Positions 26,313 to 34,544 of a stretch of DNA of 64,000 nt are shown in pieces. How positions within the stretch are numbered: position 1 is the stretch's first letter; the number at the start of each line of letters is the position of its first letter. The notes under the pieces are model-generated. The model made no database searches. It had not been told where the DNA came from and saw only the letters and a program-made list of their open reading frames with translations. Source of the DNA: JABCZS01 sp041660525 (GTDB lineage Bacteria > Pseudomonadota > Gammaproteobacteria > JABCZS01). Both the position numbers and the translations under genes were made by a program. The stretch covers positions 62,001 through 126,000 of the forward strand of contig JBAZWD010000001.1 of assembly GCA_041660525.1 (NCBI GenBank), given 5' to 3'.

Positions 26313-27320
26313 CTATTGGTTCAAAGATGATTCCTGATGCAGCGAAAATAATCCCATAAACAAAATCACTAAAATAGGACCTATTAAAAGCCCAGAAACC
26401 CCAAACGCATAAACGCCTCCTAATAAAGCAATAAAAATAAGCAATCCATTAAGATGCGTTGATGTTCCAACAATAGTGGGTCTGAGTATATTATCTACGG
26501 GATTAACAACAGCAAGGCCAATAATAATAAGTATTATGGCATCATGTAATTGTCCTGCCAAGACTAATCCACCAGCCGCGGGTATCCAGACCAACCATGA
26601 TCCAATAAAAGGAAATATGGAAAAAAATCCCATGACAGTTCCCCACAAAATAGGAGCGGGGATATTAAACCAAGCAAAAGCGAATCCAGCAATTATTCCT
26701 TGTATAGATGCAGCAACAAAAGACGCTGAAATATTTGCCTTGATCAAGGTTACAATTTCACTCGAGCGCTTTTCAATCCATGTTGAATTAAAGGGCAATG
26801 CTTTAATATAAAACATTACTTTTTCACCATCTCTAAAGAAAAAGAAAGTTGCCAGCATCGTGACAAAAACACCAATCATAATATTCCCAACATTTCCTAT
26901 AAAATGAAGTGCAAATTGACCGACCTTACTTGCTATTTGTTGGCTAATTGCTTTTACGATTATCTCTAAATCTAAATTTAATTTGCCAGCCACTATATTT
27001 GCTTGCGCCATGATATTTTCGATAGGAATAGTAGGGATATTTAAACTCAGTGATATAGTTTCATGTGCAATGCCCAATGCAATAAACAACCCAGGAATAA
27101 TAATCACTAAAAAAACCAATAACGTGCTGATGAATGAGGCCCAACCCTTGGATATTTTGTCCAAAATTCGTTCATGTATCGGATAAAAAAGAATTACCAG
27201 AACAGCTGCTAAAAGCAAAGCAGTAATAAAAGGCTGGAAAATAAGAAATAACAAATAAAAAAACAACAATAACATTGCGCTAGCAATAATGCTGGGTGCG
27301 TATCGAAACAGTTGCATCAT
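26313..27320 (-). CDS. AI-2E family (PerM/YdiK-type) membrane transporter
   Basis: 335 aa, about seven to eight hydrophobic helices. Family features: FFFFRDGEKVMFYIKALPF, ASIQGIIAGFAFAWFNIPAP, LWGTVMGFFSIFPFIGSW and NPVDNILRPTIVGTSTHLNG. The family includes putative autoinducer-2 exporters and sodium-proton antiporters, so the substrate is not predictable. A single gene between an HTH protein and a divergent P-type ATPase. Confidence 0.9.
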   Translation of the reverse strand: MMQLFRYAPSIIASAMLLLFFYLLFLIFQPFITALLLAAVLVILFYPIHERILDKISKGWASFISTLLVFLVIIIPGLFIALGIAHETISLSLNIPTIPIENIMAQANIVAGKLNLDLEIIVKAISQQIASKVGQFALHFIGNVGNIMIGVFVTMLATFFFFRDGEKVMFYIKALPFNSTWIEKRSSEIVTLIKANISASFVAASIQGIIAGFAFAWFNIPAPILWGTVMGFFSIFPFIGSWLVWIPAAGGLVLAGQLHDAIILIIIGLAVVNPVDNILRPTIVGTSTHLNGLLIFIALLGGVYAFGVSGLLIGPILVILFMGLFSLHQESSLNQ

Positions 27321-27447
27321 TATTACTCGTCGTTAATTACTTTATCTAGTGGGCGCTGTACTCATTTCAAAGTATAGCCACGATATGGAAGTTGTAAAAC
27401 ACAATATAATAATTGCGCTATCATTACATAATGCTAACACTAACCTA

Positions 27448-27492
27448 ATGGAGATGAGATCTAATGTCATGCATTTGATCTCAATGTTATGA
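27448..27492 (+). CDS. Possible 14-residue leader peptide before the P-type ATPase gene
   Basis: ATG at 27448 opens MEMRSNVMHLISML and its TGA (27490-27492) overlaps the ATPase start (27489) as ATGA. The ATPase start has no SD of its own, so it could be translated by coupling. Some Mg2+ P-type ATPases (mgtA) are known to have short regulatory leader peptides, but this peptide shows no proline run and no clear SD. Confidence 0.35.
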   Translation: MEMRSNVMHLISML

Positions 27493-30176
27493 ATAATCAA
27501 TGGCATGCTGATAACATTCATGAAATATGTAACCAACTGGATACTCATCTTGATGGATTAACTGAACAGCAAGCCCAAAATAGATTAGCCATTTACGGTC
27601 CTAATCAATTAAAACCAGCAAAAAGAAAAGGATTCTTTTTAAGATTATTAGCACAATTTAATCACGTGCTAATTTATATCTTGCTGGGATCTGCCGCTAT
27701 TTCTGCATTATTGTTTCACTGGATTGATATGACAGTGATATTAAGTGTTGTAGTGATTAATGCAATCGTAGGTTTAATTCAAGAAGGAAAAGCAGAAACG
27801 GCACTCAATGCCATTTCTCATATGTTGTCCTTAAAAGCTGAAGTGATAAGAGATAAGAAACGCGCAAGTATTCTTGCAAAATGGTTAGTGCCTGGTGACA
27901 TAGTTCTCCTTAAATCTGGAGATAAAGTACCTGCAGATTTACGATTAATAGACGTTAAAAATCTACAAATACAAGAATCCATTTTGACGGGAGAATCACT
28001 CCCCGTTGAAAAATCAATAGAGCCAACAAATTTAAATACACCCTTAAATGCTCGTTCTTGTATGGCCTATGCAGGCACATTGGTCACCTATGGCAAAGCC
28101 ACCGGCGTAGTTGTTGCAACAGGTGATCAAACAGAAGTAGGCCATATTGGAGTGATGCTAGAAAAAATACCTGAATTAACGACACCGTTACTTAAAAAAT
28201 TGAATGCATTTTCGAAAACTTTAACACTTATTATTCTAGCATTTGCATGTTTGTGCTTTATTTTAGGAATATTTATACGTCATTATTCAGTGCAAGAGAT
28301 GTTAATGGTGACCATAAGTTTGGCCGTGGCTGCTATTCCCGAGGGGCTACCAGCCATTATCACTATTACACTCACTCTAGGCGTGATACGTATGGCGCAT
28401 CGCAGTGCTATTATCCGTAAATTACCTGCGATTGAAACATTAGGCGCTGTAAATGTTATTTGTACTGATAAAACAGGAACTTTAACATTAAACAAATTAG
28501 TTGTTGAAAATATTACAACAACATTACATTCTTTTTCGGTAACAGGAATAGGTTACAGTGATGATGGAGATTTTTTATTAAATAATATAATCATCAATCC
28601 AGATGATTATATAGATCTCACTACCGCAATTCGCGGTGGAATATTATGCAACGATGCGCAGCTATTTAAAGACAATAACCAATGGGTTTTACAAGGCAAT
28701 CCCATGGATGGTGCTCTTTTAGCATTAGGATTAAAATCTGAGATAAATTTAAGTTTGCAGAAAAAAATCTATCCATTAACTGATTTAATTCCATTTGAAT
28801 CTGAATATAAGCTCATGGCCACATTACATCATGATCATCTGGGAAATGGCTACATATATGTTAAAGGTGCACCTGAGAAGATTATATCAATGTGTAGCAA
28901 GCAACTTGCAGATAATAAAAATGTTCCGATTGATAAGCAGTTCTGGTTGGATAAACTACAAAAACTTGCTGCAACAGGACAACGTATATTAGCTATCGCA
29001 ATACGTCCTACGAACTTACAGCATCAATTTTTACAATTAAATGATATCGAATCAGATTTAACTATGGTTGCCTTATTTGGTTTATTGGATCCACCTCGCC
29101 CAGAAACAATTCAAGCCATAAGTGAATGTCAAGCTGCAGGCATAGAAGTTAAACTTATCACGGGAGATCATGTCGCTACTGCTCAAGCAATTGCGACACA
29201 GCTAGGGATAAATGACTCCCATAGGGTATTAGATGGAGATGATCTTGATAAACTACGCCCAAGCGCTTTGTTAAACCAAATCAATCAAACAAATGTTTTT
29301 GCACGCACCACTTCTTTGCATAAATTAAAAATTGTTGAGGCCTTACAATCTAAACAAAAAATAGTGGCAATGACAGGCGATGGTGTCAACGATGCGCTTG
29401 CTTTAAAGCGCGCAAATGTTGGTATATCTATGGGTATTAAAGGAACAGAAGTTGCAAAAGAAGCGTCCGACATCGTTCTTGCAAATGATGATTTCTCATC
29501 TATCGTCAGTGCGATAAAAGAAGGACGTACTGTTTATGAAAATATTCGTAAAACTATATTATTTGTTTTACCGACCGATGGAGGCGAAGCATTATTAATT
29601 CTTATAGCCATTTTATTTGGTTGGGCCCTTCCCATTACTCCGTTACAAATATTATGGATCAATACTGTTACTGCTATTACCCTCGGCCTAGCTTTAGCTT
29701 TTGAAAAGCCAGAAAAAGAGGTGATGAATAGACCACCGCGTAAATTGCAAACACCTATTTTCTCACCACTATTAATTTGGCGAATGGGATTTATGTCTTT
29801 GCTACTTATGCTCAGTGGGTTTGGTTTTTTCATTTGGGCACGGGAATTAAACCTTAGCATGGAAGTAGCGCGCACACTCACTGTAAACGCATTGGTGATG
29901 GGTGAAATTGCTTATTTATTCAATACACGTAAAATTTTGGGAAGCGCACTTTCACTAGAAGGTTTATTCGGCAACAAGGCGATTTTAATAGCAACTGCGG
30001 CTGTTATTATTTTCCAAATACTATTTTGTTACTCACCATGGCTGCAGGATATTTTTAACACAGCGGCATTGAGTTTTGTTCATTGGATTTATATTTTCTT
30101 ATTTGGATTAGTCCTATTTTTATTGGTTGAATGTGAGAAATATTTAATTAATCGACTCTTCAAAAAAGTGATTTGA
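27489..30176 (+). CDS. P2-type cation-transporting ATPase
   Basis: 895 aa. N-terminal cation-ATPase domain (LTEQQAQNRLAIYGPNQL), actuator motif LTGESLPVEKS, membrane motif AIPEGLPAIITI in M4 (about residue 283), phosphorylation site CTDKTGTLTLN (Asp about 327), nucleotide-site KGAPEKI, hinge MTGDGVNDALALKRANVGI and about ten membrane helices. M5 reads VLPTDGGEALLI. The set fits the Ca2+/Na+/Mg2+-type P2 ATPases; PEGLPA suggests a divalent or sodium cation but the ion cannot be fixed. Inner membrane. Confidence 0.92.
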   Translation: MNNQWHADNIHEICNQLDTHLDGLTEQQAQNRLAIYGPNQLKPAKRKGFFLRLLAQFNHVLIYILLGSAAISALLFHWIDMTVILSVVVINAIVGLIQEGKAETALNAISHMLSLKAEVIRDKKRASILAKWLVPGDIVLLKSGDKVPADLRLIDVKNLQIQESILTGESLPVEKSIEPTNLNTPLNARSCMAYAGTLVTYGKATGVVVATGDQTEVGHIGVMLEKIPELTTPLLKKLNAFSKTLTLIILAFACLCFILGIFIRHYSVQEMLMVTISLAVAAIPEGLPAIITITLTLGVIRMAHRSAIIRKLPAIETLGAVNVICTDKTGTLTLNKLVVENITTTLHSFSVTGIGYSDDGDFLLNNIIINPDDYIDLTTAIRGGILCNDAQLFKDNNQWVLQGNPMDGALLALGLKSEINLSLQKKIYPLTDLIPFESEYKLMATLHHDHLGNGYIYVKGAPEKIISMCSKQLADNKNVPIDKQFWLDKLQKLAATGQRILAIAIRPTNLQHQFLQLNDIESDLTMVALFGLLDPPRPETIQAISECQAAGIEVKLITGDHVATAQAIATQLGINDSHRVLDGDDLDKLRPSALLNQINQTNVFARTTSLHKLKIVEALQSKQKIVAMTGDGVNDALALKRANVGISMGIKGTEVAKEASDIVLANDDFSSIVSAIKEGRTVYENIRKTILFVLPTDGGEALLILIAILFGWALPITPLQILWINTVTAITLGLALAFEKPEKEVMNRPPRKLQTPIFSPLLIWRMGFMSLLLMLSGFGFFIWARELNLSMEVARTLTVNALVMGEIAYLFNTRKILGSALSLEGLFGNKAILIATAAVIIFQILFCYSPWLQDIFNTAALSFVHWIYIFLFGLVLFLLVECEKYLINRLFKKVI

Positions 30177-30310
30177 GTATGCTTTTGATTGATTGCCAAC
30201 AACTCAAACTAAAACATAAATATAACACTGATAAATGATCAACTAAAAATTTCATCGACAGCGCCAATGACTCAGCGTAAAATAATCTTTTTACTACTAA
30301 AGGAATAATC

Positions 30311-32074
30311 ATGGCTCCACCTTTTGTACTTGTCGACGGCTCCTCGTATATTTATCGTGCATTTCATGCGATGCCGCCGCTGACTAATCCTGCGGGTGAA
30401 CCTACGGGCGCAGTGTATGGCGTGATTAATATGTTGCGTAAATTACTACATGAAGTGAATCCTACGCATATTGCTGTGGTATTTGATGCCAAAGAAAAAA
30501 CTTTTCGCAGTGAACTTTATCCAGAATATAAAGCGCATCGACCTCCAATGCCACCTGAATTAGTCGCGCAAATTGAACCGATTCATAGCATTATTAAAGC
30601 CATGGGGATTCCAGTTTTGTGCGTGTCTGGTGTTGAAGCAGACGATGTGATAGGTACACTTGCAAAACAAGCGGCCGCGCAACATATGCATACTTTAATT
30701 TCTACGGGCGATAAAGATATGGCACAACTTGTGTGTGCACATATTCATTTAGTGAATACCATGACCGAATCAGAATTAGATCCTGAGCGTGTTGTAGAAA
30801 AATTTGGGGTCACCCCGATGCAAATAATTGATTATTTAACGCTCATGGGCGATACCTCGGATAATGTTCCGGGTGTAGAAAAAGTAGGGCCTAAAACTGC
30901 AGCAAAATGGTTACAAGAATATGGCACTCTTGATAATTTATTTGCTCACGCAAATGACATTAAAGGAAAAATTGGCGAAAATTTACGTGCAGCAATGGAG
31001 CGTCTACCTTTATCAAAACAACTCGTCACCATAAAATGTGATGTCGCACTTGATGTCACACCCGAAAAATTAACACGCGCAGCAGCTGATAATGAAATAT
31101 TAAAAAATTGGTTTGAGCGTTTAGCATTTAAAGGCTGGTTATTAGAATTAAATCAATCTCACACACATGCGCCCACCATTGCACCGAACATCTCAAAAAC
31201 TGAAAAAAATTATGAATTGGTTTTGACCGTTGAACAGCTTGATAGTTGGATTAAAAAAATAACTGATGCACCATTATTTGCAATTGATACAGAAACTACT
31301 GATTTGAATATGATTAACGCCAAAATTGTTGGTATTTCATTAGCAACATCTGTACATGAAGGTGCTTATATTCCTTTTGGCCATGATTATATGGATGCAC
31401 CACAACAGCTTAGTGAAGCACAAGTTTTAGAGAAATTAAAACCTATATTAGAAAATCCACTAAAGCCAAAAGTCGGGCAAAATTTAAAATATGATATCAA
31501 TACCTTCATTAATCACGGCGTAGAACTTCGCGGTGTTGTATTCGACACGATGTTAGAGTCTTATGTATTTAATCCAACAGCCGTGCGTCATAATTTAGAT
31601 GCTATGGCATTAAAATATTTAGATCACCATACGATCACCTTTGAGGATGTTGCTGGTAAAGGCGCAAAACAACTGACATTTAATCAAGTTGATCTAGACA
31701 AGGCAGCGCAATATGCTGCTGAAGATGCAGAAGTGTGTTTACAATTACACGAAATGCTTTGGCCAAAAATTGCTGAAAACCCACAATTACTAGAAGTATT
31801 TGAAAGTATTGAAATGCCACTTGTACCTGTATTAGCACGTATTGAAAGAACCGGTGTATTAATTGATGCAGCATTACTACACAAACAAAGTCAAGATTTA
31901 GAAAAACGTCTTCACGTTTTACAACAAGAAATATATGCATTTGCGGGAGAAACATTTAACATTGATTCGCCTAAACAATTGCAAGCTATTTTATTTGAAA
32001 AACTAAAATTACCGACCACCACAAAACGCCGACTGGACAAGCATCCACATCGGAAGCTGTTTTGCAAGAATTAG
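30311..32074 (+). CDS. polA: DNA polymerase I, N-terminal part (frameshifted gene)
   Basis: Residues 1-572 are DNA polymerase I: 5' nuclease domain (FVLVDGSSYIYRAFHAMPPL, GVEADDVIGTLAKQA, MGDTSDNVPGVEKVGPKTA), a proofreading domain with DEDDy acids (FAIDTETTDL, KVGQNLKYDIN, YAAEDAEVC) and the start of the polymerase domain (FNIDSPKQLQAILFEKLKLP). After TTTK at 32026 the frame continues as a nonsense tail to TAG 32074. Family proteins continue KTP-G-STSE here, which is exactly what the -1 frame encodes. One A is missing from an A-run at 32023-32026. A mutation or an assembly error is likelier than recoding. Confidence 0.93.
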   Translation: MAPPFVLVDGSSYIYRAFHAMPPLTNPAGEPTGAVYGVINMLRKLLHEVNPTHIAVVFDAKEKTFRSELYPEYKAHRPPMPPELVAQIEPIHSIIKAMGIPVLCVSGVEADDVIGTLAKQAAAQHMHTLISTGDKDMAQLVCAHIHLVNTMTESELDPERVVEKFGVTPMQIIDYLTLMGDTSDNVPGVEKVGPKTAAKWLQEYGTLDNLFAHANDIKGKIGENLRAAMERLPLSKQLVTIKCDVALDVTPEKLTRAAADNEILKNWFERLAFKGWLLELNQSHTHAPTIAPNISKTEKNYELVLTVEQLDSWIKKITDAPLFAIDTETTDLNMINAKIVGISLATSVHEGAYIPFGHDYMDAPQQLSEAQVLEKLKPILENPLKPKVGQNLKYDINTFINHGVELRGVVFDTMLESYVFNPTAVRHNLDAMALKYLDHHTITFEDVAGKGAKQLTFNQVDLDKAAQYAAEDAEVCLQLHEMLWPKIAENPQLLEVFESIEMPLVPVLARIERTGVLIDAALLHKQSQDLEKRLHVLQQEIYAFAGETFNIDSPKQLQAILFEKLKLPTTTKRRLDKHPHRKLFCKN

Positions 32075-33009
32075 CTGATGATTATCCATTGCCAAAATTA
32101 ATTTTGGAATACAGAAGTTTAAATAAATTAAAATCAACTTACACAGATAAATTACCCGAACAAATTCAAGCTAAAACAGGACGCATTCATACGTCTTATC
32201 ATCAAGCCGTGACCGCAACAGGGCGCCTGTCTTCTTCTGATCCTAATTTGCAAAATATTCCGATACGTACTGAGGAAGGCAGAAAAATTCGCCAAGCATT
32301 TATTGCACCACCTGGCTATAAAATAGTGGCCATCGATTATTCACAAATTGAATTACGGATCATGGCGCATTTAGCAGATGATCCTGGTTTACAAAAAGCA
32401 TTTCGTCATGGCTTAGATGTACACACCGCAACAGCTGCAGAAGTATTTAACTTAAAACCCGAAGAAGTGACACCCCTGCATCGTCGCAATGCAAAAGCCA
32501 TTAATTTCGGTTTAATTTACGGCATGTCCGCTTTTGGTTTAGCAAAACAATTAGATATTTCCCGTCATGAAGCCAAAGAATATATTGACACTTACTTTCA
32601 ACGGTATCCAAAAGTAAAAGAATATATGGAAAATACACGCAATCTTGCTCATCAACAAGGTTATGTTGAAACATTGTTTGGCAGACGTTTATATTTACCG
32701 GAAATAAATTCTCGTAATGGCATGCAACGCACAGCCGCAGAACGCGCTGCGATTAACGCACCACTGCAAGGCACAGCCGCTGACATTATCAAACAAGCGA
32801 TGATTATTATTGATCATTATTTATTAGCCGAAAAAATCGATGCGCGCATGGTCATGCAAGTACACGATGAATTAGTATTTGAAGTCAAAGCTGAACTGGT
32901 AGAAACACTTACACCTATTTTAATTTCAAAAATGGCCAAAGCTGCAAACTTAGGCGTTGAATTGCTCGCGCATGCGGGTGTGGGTGATAACTGGGATGAA
33001 GCGCATTGA
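32062..33009 (+). CDS. polA: DNA polymerase I, polymerase-domain part (frameshifted gene)
   Basis: The open frame holds the rest of the polymerase domain; homologous coding already begins at 32026. Motif A DYSQIELRIMAHLADD, O-helix RRNAKAINFGLIYGMSAFGL and motif C MQVHDELVFEV are intact. Joined to the upstream part the protein would be about 899 aa, close to the family length. All catalytic residues are kept and no other lesion is seen, which argues for a very recent change or a sequencing slip. The annotated ATG is only an internal Met and no SD precedes it. Confidence 0.93.
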   Translation: MQELADDYPLPKLILEYRSLNKLKSTYTDKLPEQIQAKTGRIHTSYHQAVTATGRLSSSDPNLQNIPIRTEEGRKIRQAFIAPPGYKIVAIDYSQIELRIMAHLADDPGLQKAFRHGLDVHTATAAEVFNLKPEEVTPLHRRNAKAINFGLIYGMSAFGLAKQLDISRHEAKEYIDTYFQRYPKVKEYMENTRNLAHQQGYVETLFGRRLYLPEINSRNGMQRTAAERAAINAPLQGTAADIIKQAMIIIDHYLLAEKIDARMVMQVHDELVFEVKAELVETLTPILISKMAKAANLGVELLAHAGVGDNWDEAH

Positions 33010-33035
33010 CAAGCAAAGTAATTACTGTATATACT
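33006..33035 (+). promoter_or_regulatory. mazEF promoter
   Basis: TTGACA (33006-33011) overlaps the polA stop, followed by an 18-bp spacer and TATACT (33030-33035); TATATA with a 16-bp spacer is an alternative. A small inverted repeat TTAAT-aga-ATTAA follows and could be an operator. Confidence 0.6.
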
Positions 33036-33064
33036 TAATAGAATTAATAATATATCGAATAACC

Positions 33065-33346
33065 ATGCTTGATCATCCCCCATCACATGATGCAAAACTC
33101 ATTGCCATAGGCAATTCTAAAGGGATCCGTATTCCCAAGGTATTGTTGCAAAAATATGGCATAGAAGACATGCTTGTTTTAGAAGAATGTGAGCAAGGGA
33201 TACTATTGCATGCCAAGGAGGATAAAAAATTGAGCTGGAGTGAAACTTTTAAACAAATTGCACAGTCTGATGAAAATTGGGATGATTTTGATACTACATT
33301 AAACGATGGACTAGAGGATGACTGTGATGAATCCGAAAAGATATGA
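33065..33346 (+). CDS. MazE/AbrB-type antitoxin
   Basis: 93 aa. N-terminal AbrB-fold DNA-binding motif HDAKLIAIGNSKGIRIPKVL with the LQKYGIEDMLVLEE continuation; acidic C-terminus (DENWDDFDTTLNDGLEDDCD) suited to bind the basic MazF dimer. ATG 33065 is selected because the AbrB domain starts just after it; longer frames run into polA. No strong SD. Overlaps mazF by about 20 bp. Confidence 0.88.
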   Translation: MLDHPPSHDAKLIAIGNSKGIRIPKVLLQKYGIEDMLVLEECEQGILLHAKEDKKLSWSETFKQIAQSDENWDDFDTTLNDGLEDDCDESEKI

Positions 33347-33656
33347 TATTTATATTGCTGATTTAAACCCTAGCACTGGCTCTGAACTCAACAAAAAAAG
33401 ACCCGTTGTAATCATCAGCCAAAACACCATGAATTCTTTTTTAGAAACTGTAGTAATTTGCCCTTTAACCTCAAAGATTCACCCCAAATGGCGGAGCCGT
33501 ATACAAATCGTTTGTGCAGGCAAAAATGCTGAAATAGTTGCTGATCAAATTAGAACCATCAGCAAGCTAAGACTACACCAAAAAATAGACTCTTTATCAG
33601 CCACCAAAGCCCAAGAATTGCGCCAAATTATTAATGAGATGTACGCAGCTGCATAA
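33327..33656 (+). CDS. MazF-type endoribonuclease toxin
   Basis: About 109 aa of the MazF/PemK family: KRYDIYIADLNPSTGSELNK, KRPVVIISQNTMN, VVICPLTSKIHPKWRSRIQI, VADQIRTISKLRL. MazF enzymes cut mRNA or rRNA at short sequence sites. ATG 33327 has AGAGG nine bases upstream; another in-frame ATG at 33318 is too close to it. Partner of the MazE-type antitoxin directly upstream. Confidence 0.9.
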   Translation: MNPKRYDIYIADLNPSTGSELNKKRPVVIISQNTMNSFLETVVICPLTSKIHPKWRSRIQIVCAGKNAEIVADQIRTISKLRLHQKIDSLSATKAQELRQIINEMYAAA

Positions 33657-33675
33657 TATTTATAAAGACAAAAGA

Positions 33676-33705
33676 TTGACTCTTGCTAGCATTTTTGTTT
33701 AAAAT
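33676..33705 (+). promoter_or_regulatory. Promoter of the phytochelatin synthase-like gene
   Basis: TTGACT (33676-33681), 18 bp, TAAAAT (33700-33705); leader of about 43 nt carrying GGAG. Confidence 0.6.
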
Positions 33706-33754
33706 CGAACAATGCACACGCTTTTTTAAACTTACCTTAACCGGAGTTAACCTT

Positions 33755-34486
33755 ATGATTCTAAACAAAAAAACTAATGCCTTACTACTGACTCTTTCTT
33801 TATTTTTGACCCATTGCGTATTTGCGCAGGAACCACTGCCAAGCAATTTACTTGAGCTTAATAGTGAACATGGCACAGCGCTGCTGAAAAGAAGCTCTAC
33901 TCCTAACACTACAGAATTATTACAAAACTTTACGACTCAACAAACCATGATGAATTGCGGCGTTGCGACTGCAGTGATCGTCCTGAACTCTACTATCATC
34001 GATCAAGCACCGACCGACCCTGCCTATGAAAATCAGTACGGATACGATTATTCTTATTTTACACAAAATACTTTTTTTACGGATGAAGTATTAGAGATCA
34101 TTACGCCTGAACAAGTAGAAACGAATGGAATGACATTGGCGCAATTATCAGATGTAATGAATACCTATGGCTTATTAACACTTCCTGTTCATGCTGATGA
34201 TTTAACACTTATAAAATTCAGAGCAATAGTCAGAGAAGCACTTGCTAATGGCCAATTCGTTACTGCGAATTTTTTAAGAACGGGATTAGGTCAAAATGGT
34301 GGCGGACATCATTCACCTATTGCTGCATATGATGCTGCAACGGATCAATTCTTAATTTTAGATACAGCACGTTATAGATATGCATCATTTTGGGTAACTG
34401 CTGATGATTTGTGGGATGCGATTAATACTGTAGATAATGATGCAAATGATTATCGCGGATTTTTAATCATCGCCAATCCGATTTAA
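33755..34486 (+). CDS. Phytochelatin synthase-like cysteine peptidase, exported
   Basis: 243 aa of the phytochelatin synthase (C83/clan CA) family. Catalytic triad by alignment to plant enzymes: C68 in TQQTMMNCGVATAVIVLN, H185 in GQNGGGHHSPIAAY and D203 in LILDTARYRYASFWV. Only the N-terminal catalytic domain is present, as in other bacterial forms, which act mainly as glutathione gamma-glutamylcysteine dipeptidases. An N-terminal signal peptide ends VFA-QE, so export to periplasm or beyond is likely. GGAG lies eight bases before ATG 33755. Own promoter and terminator: a single-gene unit. Confidence 0.9.
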   Translation: MILNKKTNALLLTLSLFLTHCVFAQEPLPSNLLELNSEHGTALLKRSSTPNTTELLQNFTTQQTMMNCGVATAVIVLNSTIIDQAPTDPAYENQYGYDYSYFTQNTFFTDEVLEIITPEQVETNGMTLAQLSDVMNTYGLLTLPVHADDLTLIKFRAIVREALANGQFVTANFLRTGLGQNGGGHHSPIAAYDAATDQFLILDTARYRYASFWVTADDLWDAINTVDNDANDYRGFLIIANPI

Positions 34487-34502
34487 TCCTTCACCTCAAT
34501 AC

Positions 34503-34544
34503 TCCAGCCATTCCTGTTGATTAGAATGGCTGGAATTTTCTTTT
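34503..34544 (+). terminator. Terminator of the phytochelatin synthase-like gene
   Basis: Eleven-base-pair stem TCCAGCCATTC (34503-34513)/GAATGGCTGGA (34524-34534) with a 10-base loop, followed by ATTTTCTTTT. Confidence 0.85.

Noticed and set aside
27342..27548. Minus-strand open frame of 68 codons overlapping the P-type ATPase start
   Set aside because: Hydrophobic, no SD, no family, and it overlaps the ATPase start and the candidate leader; it looks like a chance frame.
32021..32030. Programmed -1 frameshift in polA
   Set aside because: The site has only A-AAA-C, no X-XXY-YYZ heptamer and no clear downstream pseudoknot; polA is not known to be recoded. Error or mutation is simpler.
33755..33830. 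Lipoprotein signal in the phytochelatin synthase-like protein
   Set aside because: The Cys is preceded by Leu-Thr-His, which does not fit a lipobox; a type I site after VFA fits better.
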